Shown here one piece after another: positions 49,483-58,360 of a stretch of 64,000 nt of DNA; position 1 is the first letter of the stretch, and each line of letters opens with the position of its first letter. The notes under the pieces were generated by a model, which saw nothing but the letters and a program-made list of their open reading frames with translations, searched no databases and was not told the DNA's origin. The DNA comes from Streptomyces sp. MUM 178J. Its GTDB lineage: Bacteria; Actinomycetota; Actinomycetes; Streptomycetales; Streptomycetaceae. Position numbers and translations under genes: made by a program. The DNA lies in contig NZ_JADWYQ010000004.1 in the NCBI RefSeq assembly GCF_022414575.1, positions 1 through 64,000 on the forward strand. Reading direction: 5' to 3'.

Positions 49483-51045
49483 ATGACCCAGCATCAACTC
49501 CCGCTGGAAGCACAGGTTTTCTCGCGGTACCTCAGTGAGCTGAGCGCACTGCTCGACCAGTCCGCGGGCTGGTGCGGAGTCTTCTGGCAGCGTGACCCCG
49601 ACGGCATGCGGGCCTGTCTCGACGGCGTCGAGGTCCCACCGTGGGATGTGGTGGAGGCCCTCCTGCACGACCTCGCGGGCATTCGGGGCGCGGAGGCCGC
49701 GGAGCTCACGTCCGTTTTCGCGCGCGAGCTGCACTCCGCGGCGGCCGCGGCGTACGACCGGCTCCCGGGCGGTCGCGAGGCGCTGGTGGAGCGACTGGAG
49801 CTGATGCTCCGAGAGCAGGCCTATGCCGCGCACCGTGCGGAGGAGCTGCTGCACCGGATGGGCGTGCAACCCGGCGGCGGGCCCGAGGGCGAGCGGCTCG
49901 CGACCGAGCTCGCCTGGGTGCGCGACGACCACGCACGGGCCACCGCCCGAGTCGGGGAGTTCCGCGGTCGGCTTGCCGCTCACCCGGACGCGGCGGTCGC
50001 CACGGCTGTTCCGGCCCCGGCGGCGGGCGCGCCCGAGTCCGCCGTGTCCGAGTCCTCCGCGCCCGGGCCGTCTGCGCCTGGGCCCTTTGTGCCCGAGTCC
50101 GCCGTGTCCGAGTCCTCCGCGCCCGGGCCGTCTGCGCCCGGGCCTTCCGTGCCCGAGTCCGCCGTGTCTGAAGCCTCCGACTGGTTCCGCCCGGCCCCGC
50201 TCGCGCCACAGGCCCCGCTCGGCCCAGGAGTCCGGCCCGGACCAGGGGGGCATCCCTCGCCGGAAGCGCATCCCGCACCGGAGAACCGGACCCAGCCCCA
50301 GCCGGACCCCGCGCCCCGCCCCGAGCCCTCACGTCCGCGCAAGCCGCGGCGGCCACGCGGGGCCCGGTTCGCCGGGGTGGACGAGACGGCGGACGCCGCG
50401 CCGGCGGCGCCCGTCGCGCCCGTGCTGTCGGCCGCTACGCCGGCGACGCCCCGCGGCGCGCGCTTCGGGGGCTCGCCGGCCGACGCACCCGCACCCGCCG
50501 CGCCCCCCGCTCCCGAAGCGGCCCGGCAGGCAGCCCGGGAAACCGTGGCCGCTCTCGGGCGGCTTCGCGCGGAGGGCCGCAGCGGCGAGGCGCACGTCGT
50601 CCTGTGCGAGGCGGCAGCCCGCCCCGCCGACTGGCTCCCGGTGTTCGCCGCGGAGCTGTGCGGCGCCGGCCTCTCCGCCGACTGGGCGACCCTCCTGTGG
50701 GAGGCCGCTTCGCAGCCCGCGCCGCGGCTCGCGGCGGCAGCCTCGGCCCTGGCCGCGGCCGGGCGGGCAGACGACAGCCGCCAGTTGCTGCGCCAGGGCG
50801 TCGCGCGCCCGCCGGCCGACATCGCCGCGGCCGCGCTCGCCCTGGAGGACGAGGGCGGCGGGCGCGAGGCCCATGCGCTGCTCACCGCCTTCGCGCGGAG
50901 CCGTACGCCCGAGGAGACCGCGAGCATCGCCGAGAGCGCCCCGCGGCGGCTGGTGCCGCGTCTGCTCGACGCCGCCCGCGCGGTCTCCTCGGCACGCGAG
51001 CGCGATCTGGTGCACGCGCTGCGTGTGGCGGGCCATCTCGCCTGA
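49483..51045 (+). CDS. Large Ala/Pro-rich cytoplasmic protein, unknown
   Basis: A 520-residue protein with no signal peptide. An N-terminal helical domain (1-165, VFSRYLSELSALLDQSAGWC, LVERLELMLREQAYAAHRAE) is followed by a disordered Pro/Ser/Ala linker (about 166-345). The linker holds two longer copies and one shorter copy of a PESAVSESSAPGPSAPGP repeat. A C-terminal helical-repeat domain (about 355-520) has TPR-like or HEAT-like spacing (EGRSGEAHVVLCEAAARPAD, AAGRADDSRQLLRQGV, EGGGREAHALLTAFARS). It resembles Streptomyces proteins annotated only as hypothetical. A scaffold role is conceivable. Confidence 0.75.
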   Translation: MTQHQLPLEAQVFSRYLSELSALLDQSAGWCGVFWQRDPDGMRACLDGVEVPPWDVVEALLHDLAGIRGAEAAELTSVFARELHSAAAAAYDRLPGGREALVERLELMLREQAYAAHRAEELLHRMGVQPGGGPEGERLATELAWVRDDHARATARVGEFRGRLAAHPDAAVATAVPAPAAGAPESAVSESSAPGPSAPGPFVPESAVSESSAPGPSAPGPSVPESAVSEASDWFRPAPLAPQAPLGPGVRPGPGGHPSPEAHPAPENRTQPQPDPAPRPEPSRPRKPRRPRGARFAGVDETADAAPAAPVAPVLSAATPATPRGARFGGSPADAPAPAAPPAPEAARQAARETVAALGRLRAEGRSGEAHVVLCEAAARPADWLPVFAAELCGAGLSADWATLLWEAASQPAPRLAAAASALAAAGRADDSRQLLRQGVARPPADIAAAALALEDEGGGREAHALLTAFARSRTPEETASIAESAPRRLVPRLLDAARAVSSARERDLVHALRVAGHLA

Positions 51046-51175
51046 AGGCCAACCGGCCTGACGGAATCCGTCCGTCCGTGCATACCTCTGACCTATCCGT
51101 GTCGAAACATGATCGACTCGGCGGGTTAACGACGATGGTCTTGCCCCGCTGTGTGACGGGGCTTACGTTCTCCTC

Positions 51176-51198
51176 CTACGCACTGTCTACGTGCGTAG
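51176..51198. promoter_or_regulatory. Perfect inverted repeat CTACGCAC-N7-GTGCGTAG upstream of the pyrimidine/hydantoin operon
   Basis: Eight-base arms at 51176-51183 and 51191-51198 with a seven-base spacer lie 34 bp before the first gene of the operon. This is very probably an operator. No regulator gene is adjacent, so a trans-acting repressor or activator is implied. Confidence 0.6.
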
Positions 51199-51231
51199 AG
51201 GCTCTCTGACGCGCCGTCGAAGGAGCGACCC

Positions 51232-52074
51232 ATGGCCCATGTCGTACGCGCCGCGCTCGTCCAGGCCACCTGGACCGGCGACACCGAATCCATGATTGCC
51301 AAGCATGAGGAACACGCCCGGGAGGCGGCCCGGCAGGGCGCCAAGGTCATCGGTTTCCAAGAGGTCTTCAACGCCCCGTACTTCTGTCAGGTCCAGGATC
51401 CGGAGCACTACCGCTGGGCCGAGCCCGTCCCCGACGGCCCCACCGTCCGCCGGATGCAGGACCTCGCCCGCGAGACCGGCATGGTGATCGTCGTGCCGGT
51501 CTTCGAGATCGAGGACGCCGGCTTCTACTACAACACCGCGGCCGTCGTCGACGCCGACGGCTCCTACCTCGGCAAGTACCGCAAGCACCACATCCCGCAG
51601 GTGAAGGGTTTCTGGGAGAAGTTCTACTTCCGGCCCGGCAACGCCGGATGGCCCGTCTTCGACACCGCCGTCGGCAGGGTCGGCGTCTACATCTGCTACG
51701 ACCGCCACTTCCCCGAGGGCTGGCGACAGCTCGGCCTGGGCGGGGCGCAGCTGGTCTACAACCCCTCGGCAACCTCCCGCGGCCTGTCCGCCTATCTCTG
51801 GCAGCTCGAACAGCCCGCGGCCGCCGTCGCCAACGAGTACTTCATCGCCGCCATCAACCGCGTCGGCCGGGAGGAGTACGGCGACAACGACTTCTACGGC
51901 ACCAGCTACTTCGTCGACCCGCGCGGCCAGTTCGTCGGCGAGGTCGCCAGCGACAAGCAGGAGGAGCTGGTCGTCAGGGACCTCGACTTCGACCTCATCG
52001 ACCAAGTACGGCAGCAGTGGGCGTTCTACCGGGACCGCAGGCCCGACGCGTACGAGGGGCTGGTGCAGCCGTGA
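51232..52074 (+). CDS. Nitrilase-superfamily amidohydrolase (beta-ureidopropionase-like)
   Basis: A 280-residue carbon-nitrogen hydrolase. The catalytic triad is Glu44 (GFQEVFNAPYF), Lys118 (KYRKHHIPQ) and Cys155 (VYICYDRHFPEGWR). The KHHIPQVKGFWEKFYFRPG segment is typical of beta-ureidopropionases and N-carbamoylputrescine amidases. With a downstream dihydropyrimidinase and an omega-aminotransferase, the likely reaction is N-carbamoyl-beta-alanine to beta-alanine, CO2 and ammonia. First gene of the operon; its stop overlaps the next start. Confidence 0.9.
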   Translation: MAHVVRAALVQATWTGDTESMIAKHEEHAREAARQGAKVIGFQEVFNAPYFCQVQDPEHYRWAEPVPDGPTVRRMQDLARETGMVIVVPVFEIEDAGFYYNTAAVVDADGSYLGKYRKHHIPQVKGFWEKFYFRPGNAGWPVFDTAVGRVGVYICYDRHFPEGWRQLGLGGAQLVYNPSATSRGLSAYLWQLEQPAAAVANEYFIAAINRVGREEYGDNDFYGTSYFVDPRGQFVGEVASDKQEELVVRDLDFDLIDQVRQQWAFYRDRRPDAYEGLVQP

Positions 52075-53351
52075 GCGACCTCTACCGGCGCCACCGCGCC
52101 GTCATCCCCGACTGGATCGCCCTCTTCTACGAGCACCCCATCGAACTCACCCACGGCGAGGGCCGCCATGTCTGGGACGCCGAGGGCAACCGCTATCTCG
52201 ACTTCTTCGGCGGCATCCTCACCACCATGACCGCCCACGCCCTGCCCGAGGTCACCAAGGCGGTCGGCGAACAGGCCGGGCGACTCATCCACTCCTCCAC
52301 CCTCTACCTCAACCGCCCCATGGTGGAACTCGCCGAGCGCATCGCGGCCCTCTCCGGCATCCCCGACGCCCGGGTGTTCTTCACCACCTCCGGCACCGAG
52401 GCCAATGACACGGCCCTGCTGCTCGCCACCGCCTACCGCGGCTCCAACCAGATCCTGGCGATGCGCAACAGCTACCACGGCCGCTCCTTCTCCGCCGTCT
52501 CCGTCACCGGAAACCGCTCCTGGTCCACCACCAGCCTCTCCCCCCTGCAGACGCTGTATGTGCACGGGGGCGTCCGCACCCGGGGCCCCTACGCCCAGCT
52601 CACCGACGACCGGTTCATCGAGGCGTGCGTCGCCGATCTGGAAGACCTCCTCGGCCACACCCGCGACCCCGCCGCGCTGATCGCCGAACCGATCCAGGGC
52701 GTCGGCGGCTTCACCTCCCCGCCGGACGGGCTGTACGCGGCCTTCCGCGAGGTCCTGAAGCGCCACGGCGCGCTGTGGATCTCGGACGAGGTGCAGACCG
52801 GCTGGGGCCGCACCGGCGACCACTTCTGGGGCTGGCAGGCGCACGCCGACAGCGGCCCGCCCGACATGCTGACCTTCGCCAAGGGCATCGGGAACGGCAT
52901 GTCCGTCGGCGGGGTCGTCGCCCGCGCCGAGATCATGAACTGTCTGGACGCCAACTCCATCTCCACCTTCGGCGGCTCCCCGGTCACCATGGCGGCAGGC
53001 CTGGTCAACCTCTCCTATCTGCTGGAACACGACCTCCAGGGCAATGCCCGCAGGGTCGGCGGACTGCTGATCGAGCGGCTGCGCGCCATCGGCGCGACCG
53101 TCCCCGCCGTACGCGAGGTCCGCGGCCGCGGGCTGATGATCGGCGTCGAACTGGCCAGGCCGGAGACCGACGCCCCGCACCCCGAAGCGGCCGCGGCCGT
53201 TCTCGAGGCGGCCCGCGAGGGCGGGCTGCTCATCGGCAAGGGCGGCGGCCACAACACCACCATCCTGCGGATCGCACCGCCGCTCTCCCTCACCGTCGCC
53301 GAGGCGGAAGAGGGCGCGGCCATCCTCGAACAGGCCCTCCACGAGATCTGA
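52071..53351 (+). CDS. Class III PLP-dependent aminotransferase (omega-amino acid type)
   Basis: A 426-residue aminotransferase. It has the PLP-phosphate site SGTEANDTALLLATAYRGSN (about 104-123), the Asp of LWISDEVQTGWGRTGDHFW, and the Schiff-base Lys in MLTFAKGIGNGMSVGGV (about 270). GTG 52071 overlaps the amidohydrolase stop. In this operon it would transaminate beta-alanine (or beta-aminoisobutyrate) to malonate semialdehyde. Close relatives include alanine-glyoxylate aminotransferase 2-like enzymes, so substrate choice is inferred from context. Confidence 0.92.
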   Translation: MSDLYRRHRAVIPDWIALFYEHPIELTHGEGRHVWDAEGNRYLDFFGGILTTMTAHALPEVTKAVGEQAGRLIHSSTLYLNRPMVELAERIAALSGIPDARVFFTTSGTEANDTALLLATAYRGSNQILAMRNSYHGRSFSAVSVTGNRSWSTTSLSPLQTLYVHGGVRTRGPYAQLTDDRFIEACVADLEDLLGHTRDPAALIAEPIQGVGGFTSPPDGLYAAFREVLKRHGALWISDEVQTGWGRTGDHFWGWQAHADSGPPDMLTFAKGIGNGMSVGGVVARAEIMNCLDANSISTFGGSPVTMAAGLVNLSYLLEHDLQGNARRVGGLLIERLRAIGATVPAVREVRGRGLMIGVELARPETDAPHPEAAAAVLEAAREGGLLIGKGGGHNTTILRIAPPLSLTVAEAEEGAAILEQALHEI

Positions 53352-53386
53352 ACCAAGCCTAGATCGACCCAGAGGGAGCGCACAGC

Positions 53387-54793
53387 ATGAGCAGCACCCG
53401 CACCCTGATCCGCGGCGGCCTGGTCATCACCGCGGCCGACGAGACCCACGCCGACGTGCTCATCGAGGACGGCCGGATCGCGGCGCTCGCCGCACACGGC
53501 ACGGCGGCCGCGGACGCCTGGACCGCGGACCGCACCATCGACGCGACCGGCAAGTACGTCATCCCGGGCGGCGTCGACGCCCATACGCACATGGAGCTGC
53601 CGTTCGGCGGGACCTTCGCCTCCGACACATTCGAGACCGGCACCCGGGCCGCAGCCTGGGGCGGCACCACCACCATCGTCGACTTCGCCGTCCAGACCGT
53701 CGGAAAGGCCCTGCGGGAAGGGCTGGACGCCTGGTACGCCAAGGCGGACGGCGTCTGCGCCATCGACTACGCCTTCCATATGATCCTCTCCGACGTCAAT
53801 GAGTCGACGCTCAAGGAGATGGATCTCCTGGTGGAGGAGGGCATCACCTCCTTCAAGCTCTTCATGGCCTACCCCGGCGTCTTCTACAGCGACGACGGAC
53901 AGATCCTGCGGGCCATGCAGCGCTCCTCCGCCAACGGCGGGTTGATCATGATGCACGCCGAGAACGGCATCGCCATCGACGTCCTCGTCGAACAGGCCCT
54001 GGCACGCGGTGAGACCGACCCCCGCCACCACGGCGAGGTGCGCAAGGTCCTGCTGGAGGCGGAGGCTGCCCACCGCGCCATCCAGCTCGCCCGGGTCGCC
54101 GGCGCGCCGCTGTACGTCGTCCACGTCTCGGCCGAAGAGGCCGTCGCCGAACTCGCCGCCGCCCGCGACAAGGGGCTCAACGTCTTCGGCGAGACCTGCC
54201 CGCAGTATCTCTTCCTGTCCACGGACGATCTCGCGGAGCCGGACTTCGAGGGTGCGAAGTACGTCTGCTCCACGCCCCTGCGTCCGCGCGAGCACCAGGC
54301 GGCGCTCTGGCGAGGACTGCGCACCAACGACCTCCAGGTCGTCTCCACAGACCACTGCCCCTTCTGCTTCAGCGGACAGAAGGAGCTGGGCCGCGGTGAC
54401 TTCTCCAAGATCCCCAACGGGCTGCCCGGCGTGGAGAACCGGATGGACCTGCTCCATCAGGCCGTGCTCGACGGCCATCTCACCCGCCGCCGCTGGATCG
54501 AGACCGCCTGCGCCACCCCTGCGCGCATGTTCGGGCTCTACCCCAAGAAAGGCACCATCGCGCCCGGCGCCGACGCCGACGTCGTGATCTACGACCCGCA
54601 CGCCGAGCAGACCCTCTCGGCCGCCACCCACCATATGAACGTCGACTACTCCGCCTACGAAGGCAAGCGTGTCACCGGCCAGGTGGAGACCGTGCTCTCC
54701 CGCGGCGAAGTCGTCATCGACCGCAGGGAGTTCACCGGTCGCGCCGGACACGGCGTCTACACGCCGCGCTCCACCTGCCAGTACCTCAGCTGA
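53387..54793 (+). CDS. hydA: Dihydropyrimidinase / D-hydantoinase
   Basis: A 468-residue cyclic amidohydrolase. Metal ligands are His66 and His68 (VDAHTHMELPFGG), carboxylated Lys157 (TSFKLFMAYPG), His190 (MMHAENG), a His in VVHVSAEEA and an Asp in STDHCPFCFSG. It differs from the allantoinase at 7262 in its DAHTHMELPFGGT and GETCPQYLFL motifs. It opens dihydrouracil, dihydrothymine or 5-substituted hydantoins to N-carbamoyl amino acids, the substrate of the first gene in this operon. Confidence 0.95.
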   Translation: MSSTRTLIRGGLVITAADETHADVLIEDGRIAALAAHGTAAADAWTADRTIDATGKYVIPGGVDAHTHMELPFGGTFASDTFETGTRAAAWGGTTTIVDFAVQTVGKALREGLDAWYAKADGVCAIDYAFHMILSDVNESTLKEMDLLVEEGITSFKLFMAYPGVFYSDDGQILRAMQRSSANGGLIMMHAENGIAIDVLVEQALARGETDPRHHGEVRKVLLEAEAAHRAIQLARVAGAPLYVVHVSAEEAVAELAAARDKGLNVFGETCPQYLFLSTDDLAEPDFEGAKYVCSTPLRPREHQAALWRGLRTNDLQVVSTDHCPFCFSGQKELGRGDFSKIPNGLPGVENRMDLLHQAVLDGHLTRRRWIETACATPARMFGLYPKKGTIAPGADADVVIYDPHAEQTLSAATHHMNVDYSAYEGKRVTGQVETVLSRGEVVIDRREFTGRAGHGVYTPRSTCQYLS

Positions 54794-54851
54794 ACCGCCG
54801 CGCCCCAGTCGAACTGCTGGCCCCTGACCCCTGATTGCTGACTGCTGTCTG

Positions 54852-54879
54852 CGAATCAAAGAACCTCGAATCAAAGAAC
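54852..54879 (+). repeat. Two 13-bp direct repeats before the LLM gene
   Basis: CGAATCAAAGAAC occurs at 54852-54864 and 54867-54879 with a 15-bp period, nine bases before the AGGAGG of the downstream gene. It could be a binding site or simple slippage duplication. Confidence 0.5.
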
Positions 54880-54898
54880 TTCGAACCAGGAGGTCCCG

Positions 54899-55897
54899 GT
54901 GGACTTCGGACTCGTCCTGCAGACCGACCCGCCCGCCTCGTCGGTCGTCTCCCTGATGCGCCGTGCGGAGCGCAACGGCTTCCGCTACGGCTGGACCTTC
55001 GACTCGGCGGTCCTGTGGCAGGAGCCCTTCGTCATCTACAGCCAGATCCTCGAACACACCCAGCGGATGACCGTCGGGCCGATGGTGACCAACCCGGGCA
55101 CCCGCACCTGGGAGGTCACCGCCTCCACCTTCGCCACCCTCAACGACATGTTCGGAAACCGCACCGTCTGCGGCATCGGACGCGGCGACTCCGCGATGCG
55201 CGTCGCCGGGCGCAAGCCCAACACTCTCGCCCGGCTCGGCGAGGCGATCGACGTCATCCGCGACCTCGCGGAGGGCCGGGACGCGCAGGTCGACGGGCAG
55301 CGGCTTCGCATCCCCTGGGTACGGGAGGGCAGACTGCCCGTCTGGATGGCGGCGTACGGGCCGAAGGCGCTTGCGCTGGCCGGACGGAAGGCCGACGGCT
55401 TCATCCTCCAGCTCGCCGACCCCTTCCTCACCGAATGGATGGTCAAGGCGGTGCGGGCCGCTGCCGTCGAGGCGGGCCGCGACCCGTCCGACGTCACGAT
55501 CTGTGTGGCCGCCCCCGCGTACGTCGGGGACGACCCGGCGCACGCCCGGGAGCAGTGCCGCTGGTTCGGCGGCATGGTCGGCAACCATGTCGCGGACCTC
55601 GTCGCCCGCTACGGCGAGCACTCCGACATGGTGCCCGAGGCCCTCACCGCGTACATCAAGGAGCGGCACGGCTACGACTACAGCCACCACGGCCGCGCCG
55701 GGAACCCGTCCACGGACTTCGTCCCCGACGAGATCGTCGACCGGTTCTGTCTGCTCGGTCCTGCCGAGGCGCATATCGAGAAGCTTCAGACGCTGCGGGA
55801 GCTGGGCGTCGACCAGTTCGCGCTGTACGCCATGCACGACGCACGCGAAGCCGTGATCGACGCGTATGGGGAGCAGGTCATCCCCGCGTTCTGCTGA
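54899..55897 (+). CDS. LLM-class flavin (F420)-dependent oxidoreductase
   Basis: A 332-residue bacterial-luciferase-like TIM-barrel enzyme. It begins MDFGLVLQTDPPASSVVSLM and has TVGPMVTNPGTRTWEVTAST and CGIGRGDSAMRVAGRKP, the usual phosphate-binding surroundings. IPWVREGRLPVWMAAYGPKA and a C-terminal LLGPAEAHIEKLQTL follow. I recall a subfamily of this type regularly located next to hydantoinases and NCS1 transporters in actinobacteria. Its reaction is not known, and oxidation or reduction of a pyrimidine- or hydantoin-like ring is a reasonable inference. GTG 54899 with AGGAGG five bases upstream. Confidence 0.9.
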   Translation: MDFGLVLQTDPPASSVVSLMRRAERNGFRYGWTFDSAVLWQEPFVIYSQILEHTQRMTVGPMVTNPGTRTWEVTASTFATLNDMFGNRTVCGIGRGDSAMRVAGRKPNTLARLGEAIDVIRDLAEGRDAQVDGQRLRIPWVREGRLPVWMAAYGPKALALAGRKADGFILQLADPFLTEWMVKAVRAAAVEAGRDPSDVTICVAAPAYVGDDPAHAREQCRWFGGMVGNHVADLVARYGEHSDMVPEALTAYIKERHGYDYSHHGRAGNPSTDFVPDEIVDRFCLLGPAEAHIEKLQTLRELGVDQFALYAMHDAREAVIDAYGEQVIPAFC

Positions 55898-55944
55898 GTC
55901 CGCGACCCCGTCGGCCCCGTCCCCGCCACGTACGAGCGAATGGC

Positions 55945-57477
55945 ATGCCCATGACCGCCATATCCCCCCAGACGACCGCCGCCGACGGCCGGGTCGAGCT
56001 CGCCCCCGGGGCGTACCCGGCCGACAGCCCCTTCTCCAACGCCGATCTGCACCCCGTGCCGCTGGCCGAACGGCGTTGGACCACCTACAACTTCGCCGCG
56101 CTGTGGATCGGGATGGCAGTCAACATCCCCTCCTGGACGCTCGCCTCCGGTCTGGTCGCCCTCGGCATGGACTGGAAACAGGCGGTGCTCACCATCGCGC
56201 TCGGCAATGTGATCGTGCTGCTGCCGATGCTGCTCACCGGCCATGCCGGACCCAAGTACGGCATCCCCTTCCCGGTGCTGGCCCGCGCCTCCTTCGGGCT
56301 GCGCGGGGCCAATCTGCCCGCCCTGCTGCGCGGCCTGGCAGCCTGCGCCTGGTTCGGCATCCAGACCTGGATCGGCGGGGCGTCCATCTACTTCCTGGCC
56401 GGAAGGATCTTCGGCGCGGGCGGCTGGTGGACCGAGGCGGGCACGGCCGCCGGGTACCCCTGGACCCAGTGGCTGTGCTTCCTGCTGTTCTTCGCGATCG
56501 AGATCGTCATCATCCTGCGCGGCATGGAAGCCGTACGCCGCCTGGAGAACTGGGCCGCGCCGCTGATGCTGGCGGGCGCGCTGGCGCTGCTGTGGTGGAT
56601 CGCCGCCAAGGCCGGCGGCTTCGGCCCGCTCCTCGACCAGCCCTCGCAGCTGGGCTGGGGCAGTGACTTCTGGAAGGTGTTCTTCCCGGCGCTGATGGGC
56701 ATGGTCGGCTTCTGGTCGACGCTCTCCCTCAACATCCCGGACTTCACCCGCTTCGGCGCGGGGCAGCGCGCCCAGGTGTGGGGCCAGAGCCTCGGGCTGC
56801 CCACCACCATGGCCGCTTTCGCCCTGCTGTCGGTGCTGGTCACCTCCGGTTCGCAGGCGGTGTACGGGGAGCCGATCTGGGACCCGAGCCAACTGGCGGC
56901 ACGGATGGACAGCACGGCCGGCGTCGTCTTCGCGCTTCTCGTCATCCTGCTGGCGACACTGTCCACCAACATCGCCGCCAATCTCGTCAGTCCGGCCTAC
57001 GATCTGTCCAATATCGCGCCAAGACTCATCAGCTTCCGCACCGGCGCGCTGATCGCCTGCGTCGTCGGAGTCGTCATCTTCCCCTGGAAGCTGATCGAGA
57101 ACCCGGACGTCTACATCTTCACCTGGCTCGGCACCGTCGGCGGACTGCTCGGCACGGTCGCCGGCATCCTCATCGCCGACTACTGGCTGCTGCGCCGCAC
57201 CCGTCTGGAACTGGCCGGGCTCTACACGGAGGGGAGCGTCTACTGGTACTCCTCCGGCTGGAACCCGAGGGCGGTCACCGCGTTCGCCGTGGGAGCGGTG
57301 CTCGCGGTGGGCGGCTCGTACTCCGCGCCGGGCAGGGGGCCGTTCCCCGAGGACGGGCTGATCCCCTTCCTCAAGCCGCTCGCCGACTACGGCTGGGCGG
57401 TGGGGCTCGCCGCCTCGCTTGCGCTGTATCTGCTGTTGATGGCCTCGGGCCGCGCGCGGCGACCGGACGGACGGTGA
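55945..57477 (+). CDS. NCS1-family nucleobase/hydantoin:cation symporter
   Basis: A 510-residue transporter with about 12 helices. It has the NCS1 hallmarks NADLHPVPLAERRWTTYNFA at the N terminus, LLTGHAGPKYGIPFPVLARA (about 90-109), FGIQTWIGG (TM3), NIPDFTRFG, and NIAANLVSPAYDLSNIAPRL. It imports the operon's substrate (uracil, dihydropyrimidine, hydantoin or allantoin). The start may also be the ATG two codons later. The last gene of the five-gene catabolic cluster. Confidence 0.93.
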   Translation: MPMTAISPQTTAADGRVELAPGAYPADSPFSNADLHPVPLAERRWTTYNFAALWIGMAVNIPSWTLASGLVALGMDWKQAVLTIALGNVIVLLPMLLTGHAGPKYGIPFPVLARASFGLRGANLPALLRGLAACAWFGIQTWIGGASIYFLAGRIFGAGGWWTEAGTAAGYPWTQWLCFLLFFAIEIVIILRGMEAVRRLENWAAPLMLAGALALLWWIAAKAGGFGPLLDQPSQLGWGSDFWKVFFPALMGMVGFWSTLSLNIPDFTRFGAGQRAQVWGQSLGLPTTMAAFALLSVLVTSGSQAVYGEPIWDPSQLAARMDSTAGVVFALLVILLATLSTNIAANLVSPAYDLSNIAPRLISFRTGALIACVVGVVIFPWKLIENPDVYIFTWLGTVGGLLGTVAGILIADYWLLRRTRLELAGLYTEGSVYWYSSGWNPRAVTAFAVGAVLAVGGSYSAPGRGPFPEDGLIPFLKPLADYGWAVGLAASLALYLLLMASGRARRPDGR

Positions 57478-57663
57478 TCGAGCGCACGGCGACCGGACGG
57501 TGACCGGGTGACCGGGTGACCGACCCATGGGTCAACAGTCCCGGAACGCAGGGACGTTGGCGGTGGTGCGCGGGCCCGTTCGCCCCCGGGTGCACAGACG
57601 GCCGCCGGGTGCAGATTGCTCATGGACACGTACCAGACGTGCTCATGACGAGAGGACGCACCC

Positions 57664-58284
57664 ATGGCTCTGCACCAGCACTGGCTCCGGTTCCGGCAGC
57701 CGGAGGACCACTTCGCCCCGGAGGGCGGCAGCGTGCCTGCCTCATCCGCCGACACCCTCGCCGGCGCCGCGGCCGCGCCCCGCACGGCCGCCGCCGCCCG
57801 CCTGCTGACCGCCTTCACCTTCCTGTGGGCCTTCGGGGACAAGGCCTTCGGCTGGGGATACGCCACCCCCTCCGGCAAGGCGTGGCTCGACGGGGGATCA
57901 CCGACCGAGGGCTTCCTGAGCCATGTGGCGAGCGGTCCCATGGAGGGCATGTTCCACTCCTGGGCCGGCGCCGCGTGGGCCGACTGGACCTTCATGCTGG
58001 GCCTGCTGGGCATCGGCGTCGCCCTGGCGAGCGGTGTCGCCCTCCGGGTCGCCGCCGTGGCGGGCACGGCGATGATGGCGCTGATGTGGGCCGCGGAATG
58101 GCCGCTCGCCCGGCACCTCTCGGACGGCGCCCCGAGCATGTCCACCAACCCGCTGGTGGACTACCACGTCCTGTACGCCGCCCTGTTGATCCTGCTCGCC
58201 GTACTCGGCGCGGGCCGCACATGGGGTCTGGGGCATGTCTGGGAACGTCTGCCCTGGGTCCGGGACCACCGCTGGCTCTGGTGA
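57664..58284 (+). CDS. DoxX-like membrane protein
   Basis: A 206-residue protein with four transmembrane helices (about 45-65, 100-122, 126-148, 168-188). It has a FLWAFGDKAFGWGYATPSG loop and a helix TFMLGLLGIGVALASGVALR, matching the DoxX/TQO-small-subunit-like fold. It may take part in redox or thiol stress functions; this is weak. It is preceded by GAGAGGACGC and stands alone. Confidence 0.85.
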   Translation: MALHQHWLRFRQPEDHFAPEGGSVPASSADTLAGAAAAPRTAAAARLLTAFTFLWAFGDKAFGWGYATPSGKAWLDGGSPTEGFLSHVASGPMEGMFHSWAGAAWADWTFMLGLLGIGVALASGVALRVAAVAGTAMMALMWAAEWPLARHLSDGAPSMSTNPLVDYHVLYAALLILLAVLGAGRTWGLGHVWERLPWVRDHRWLW

Positions 58285-58360
58285 CCCCGAGTCCTGGCGG
58301 CGGCGCGCACATTCGGGGCGAGCGGACGTCCGCGAGCAGGCTCCGGGCGGCGACTCCCCC

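Noticed and set aside
53015..55837. A 940-codon open frame on the minus strand
   Set aside because: It lies antisense to the aminotransferase, hydantoinase and LLM genes, all of which have complete catalytic motifs. A GC-driven shadow.
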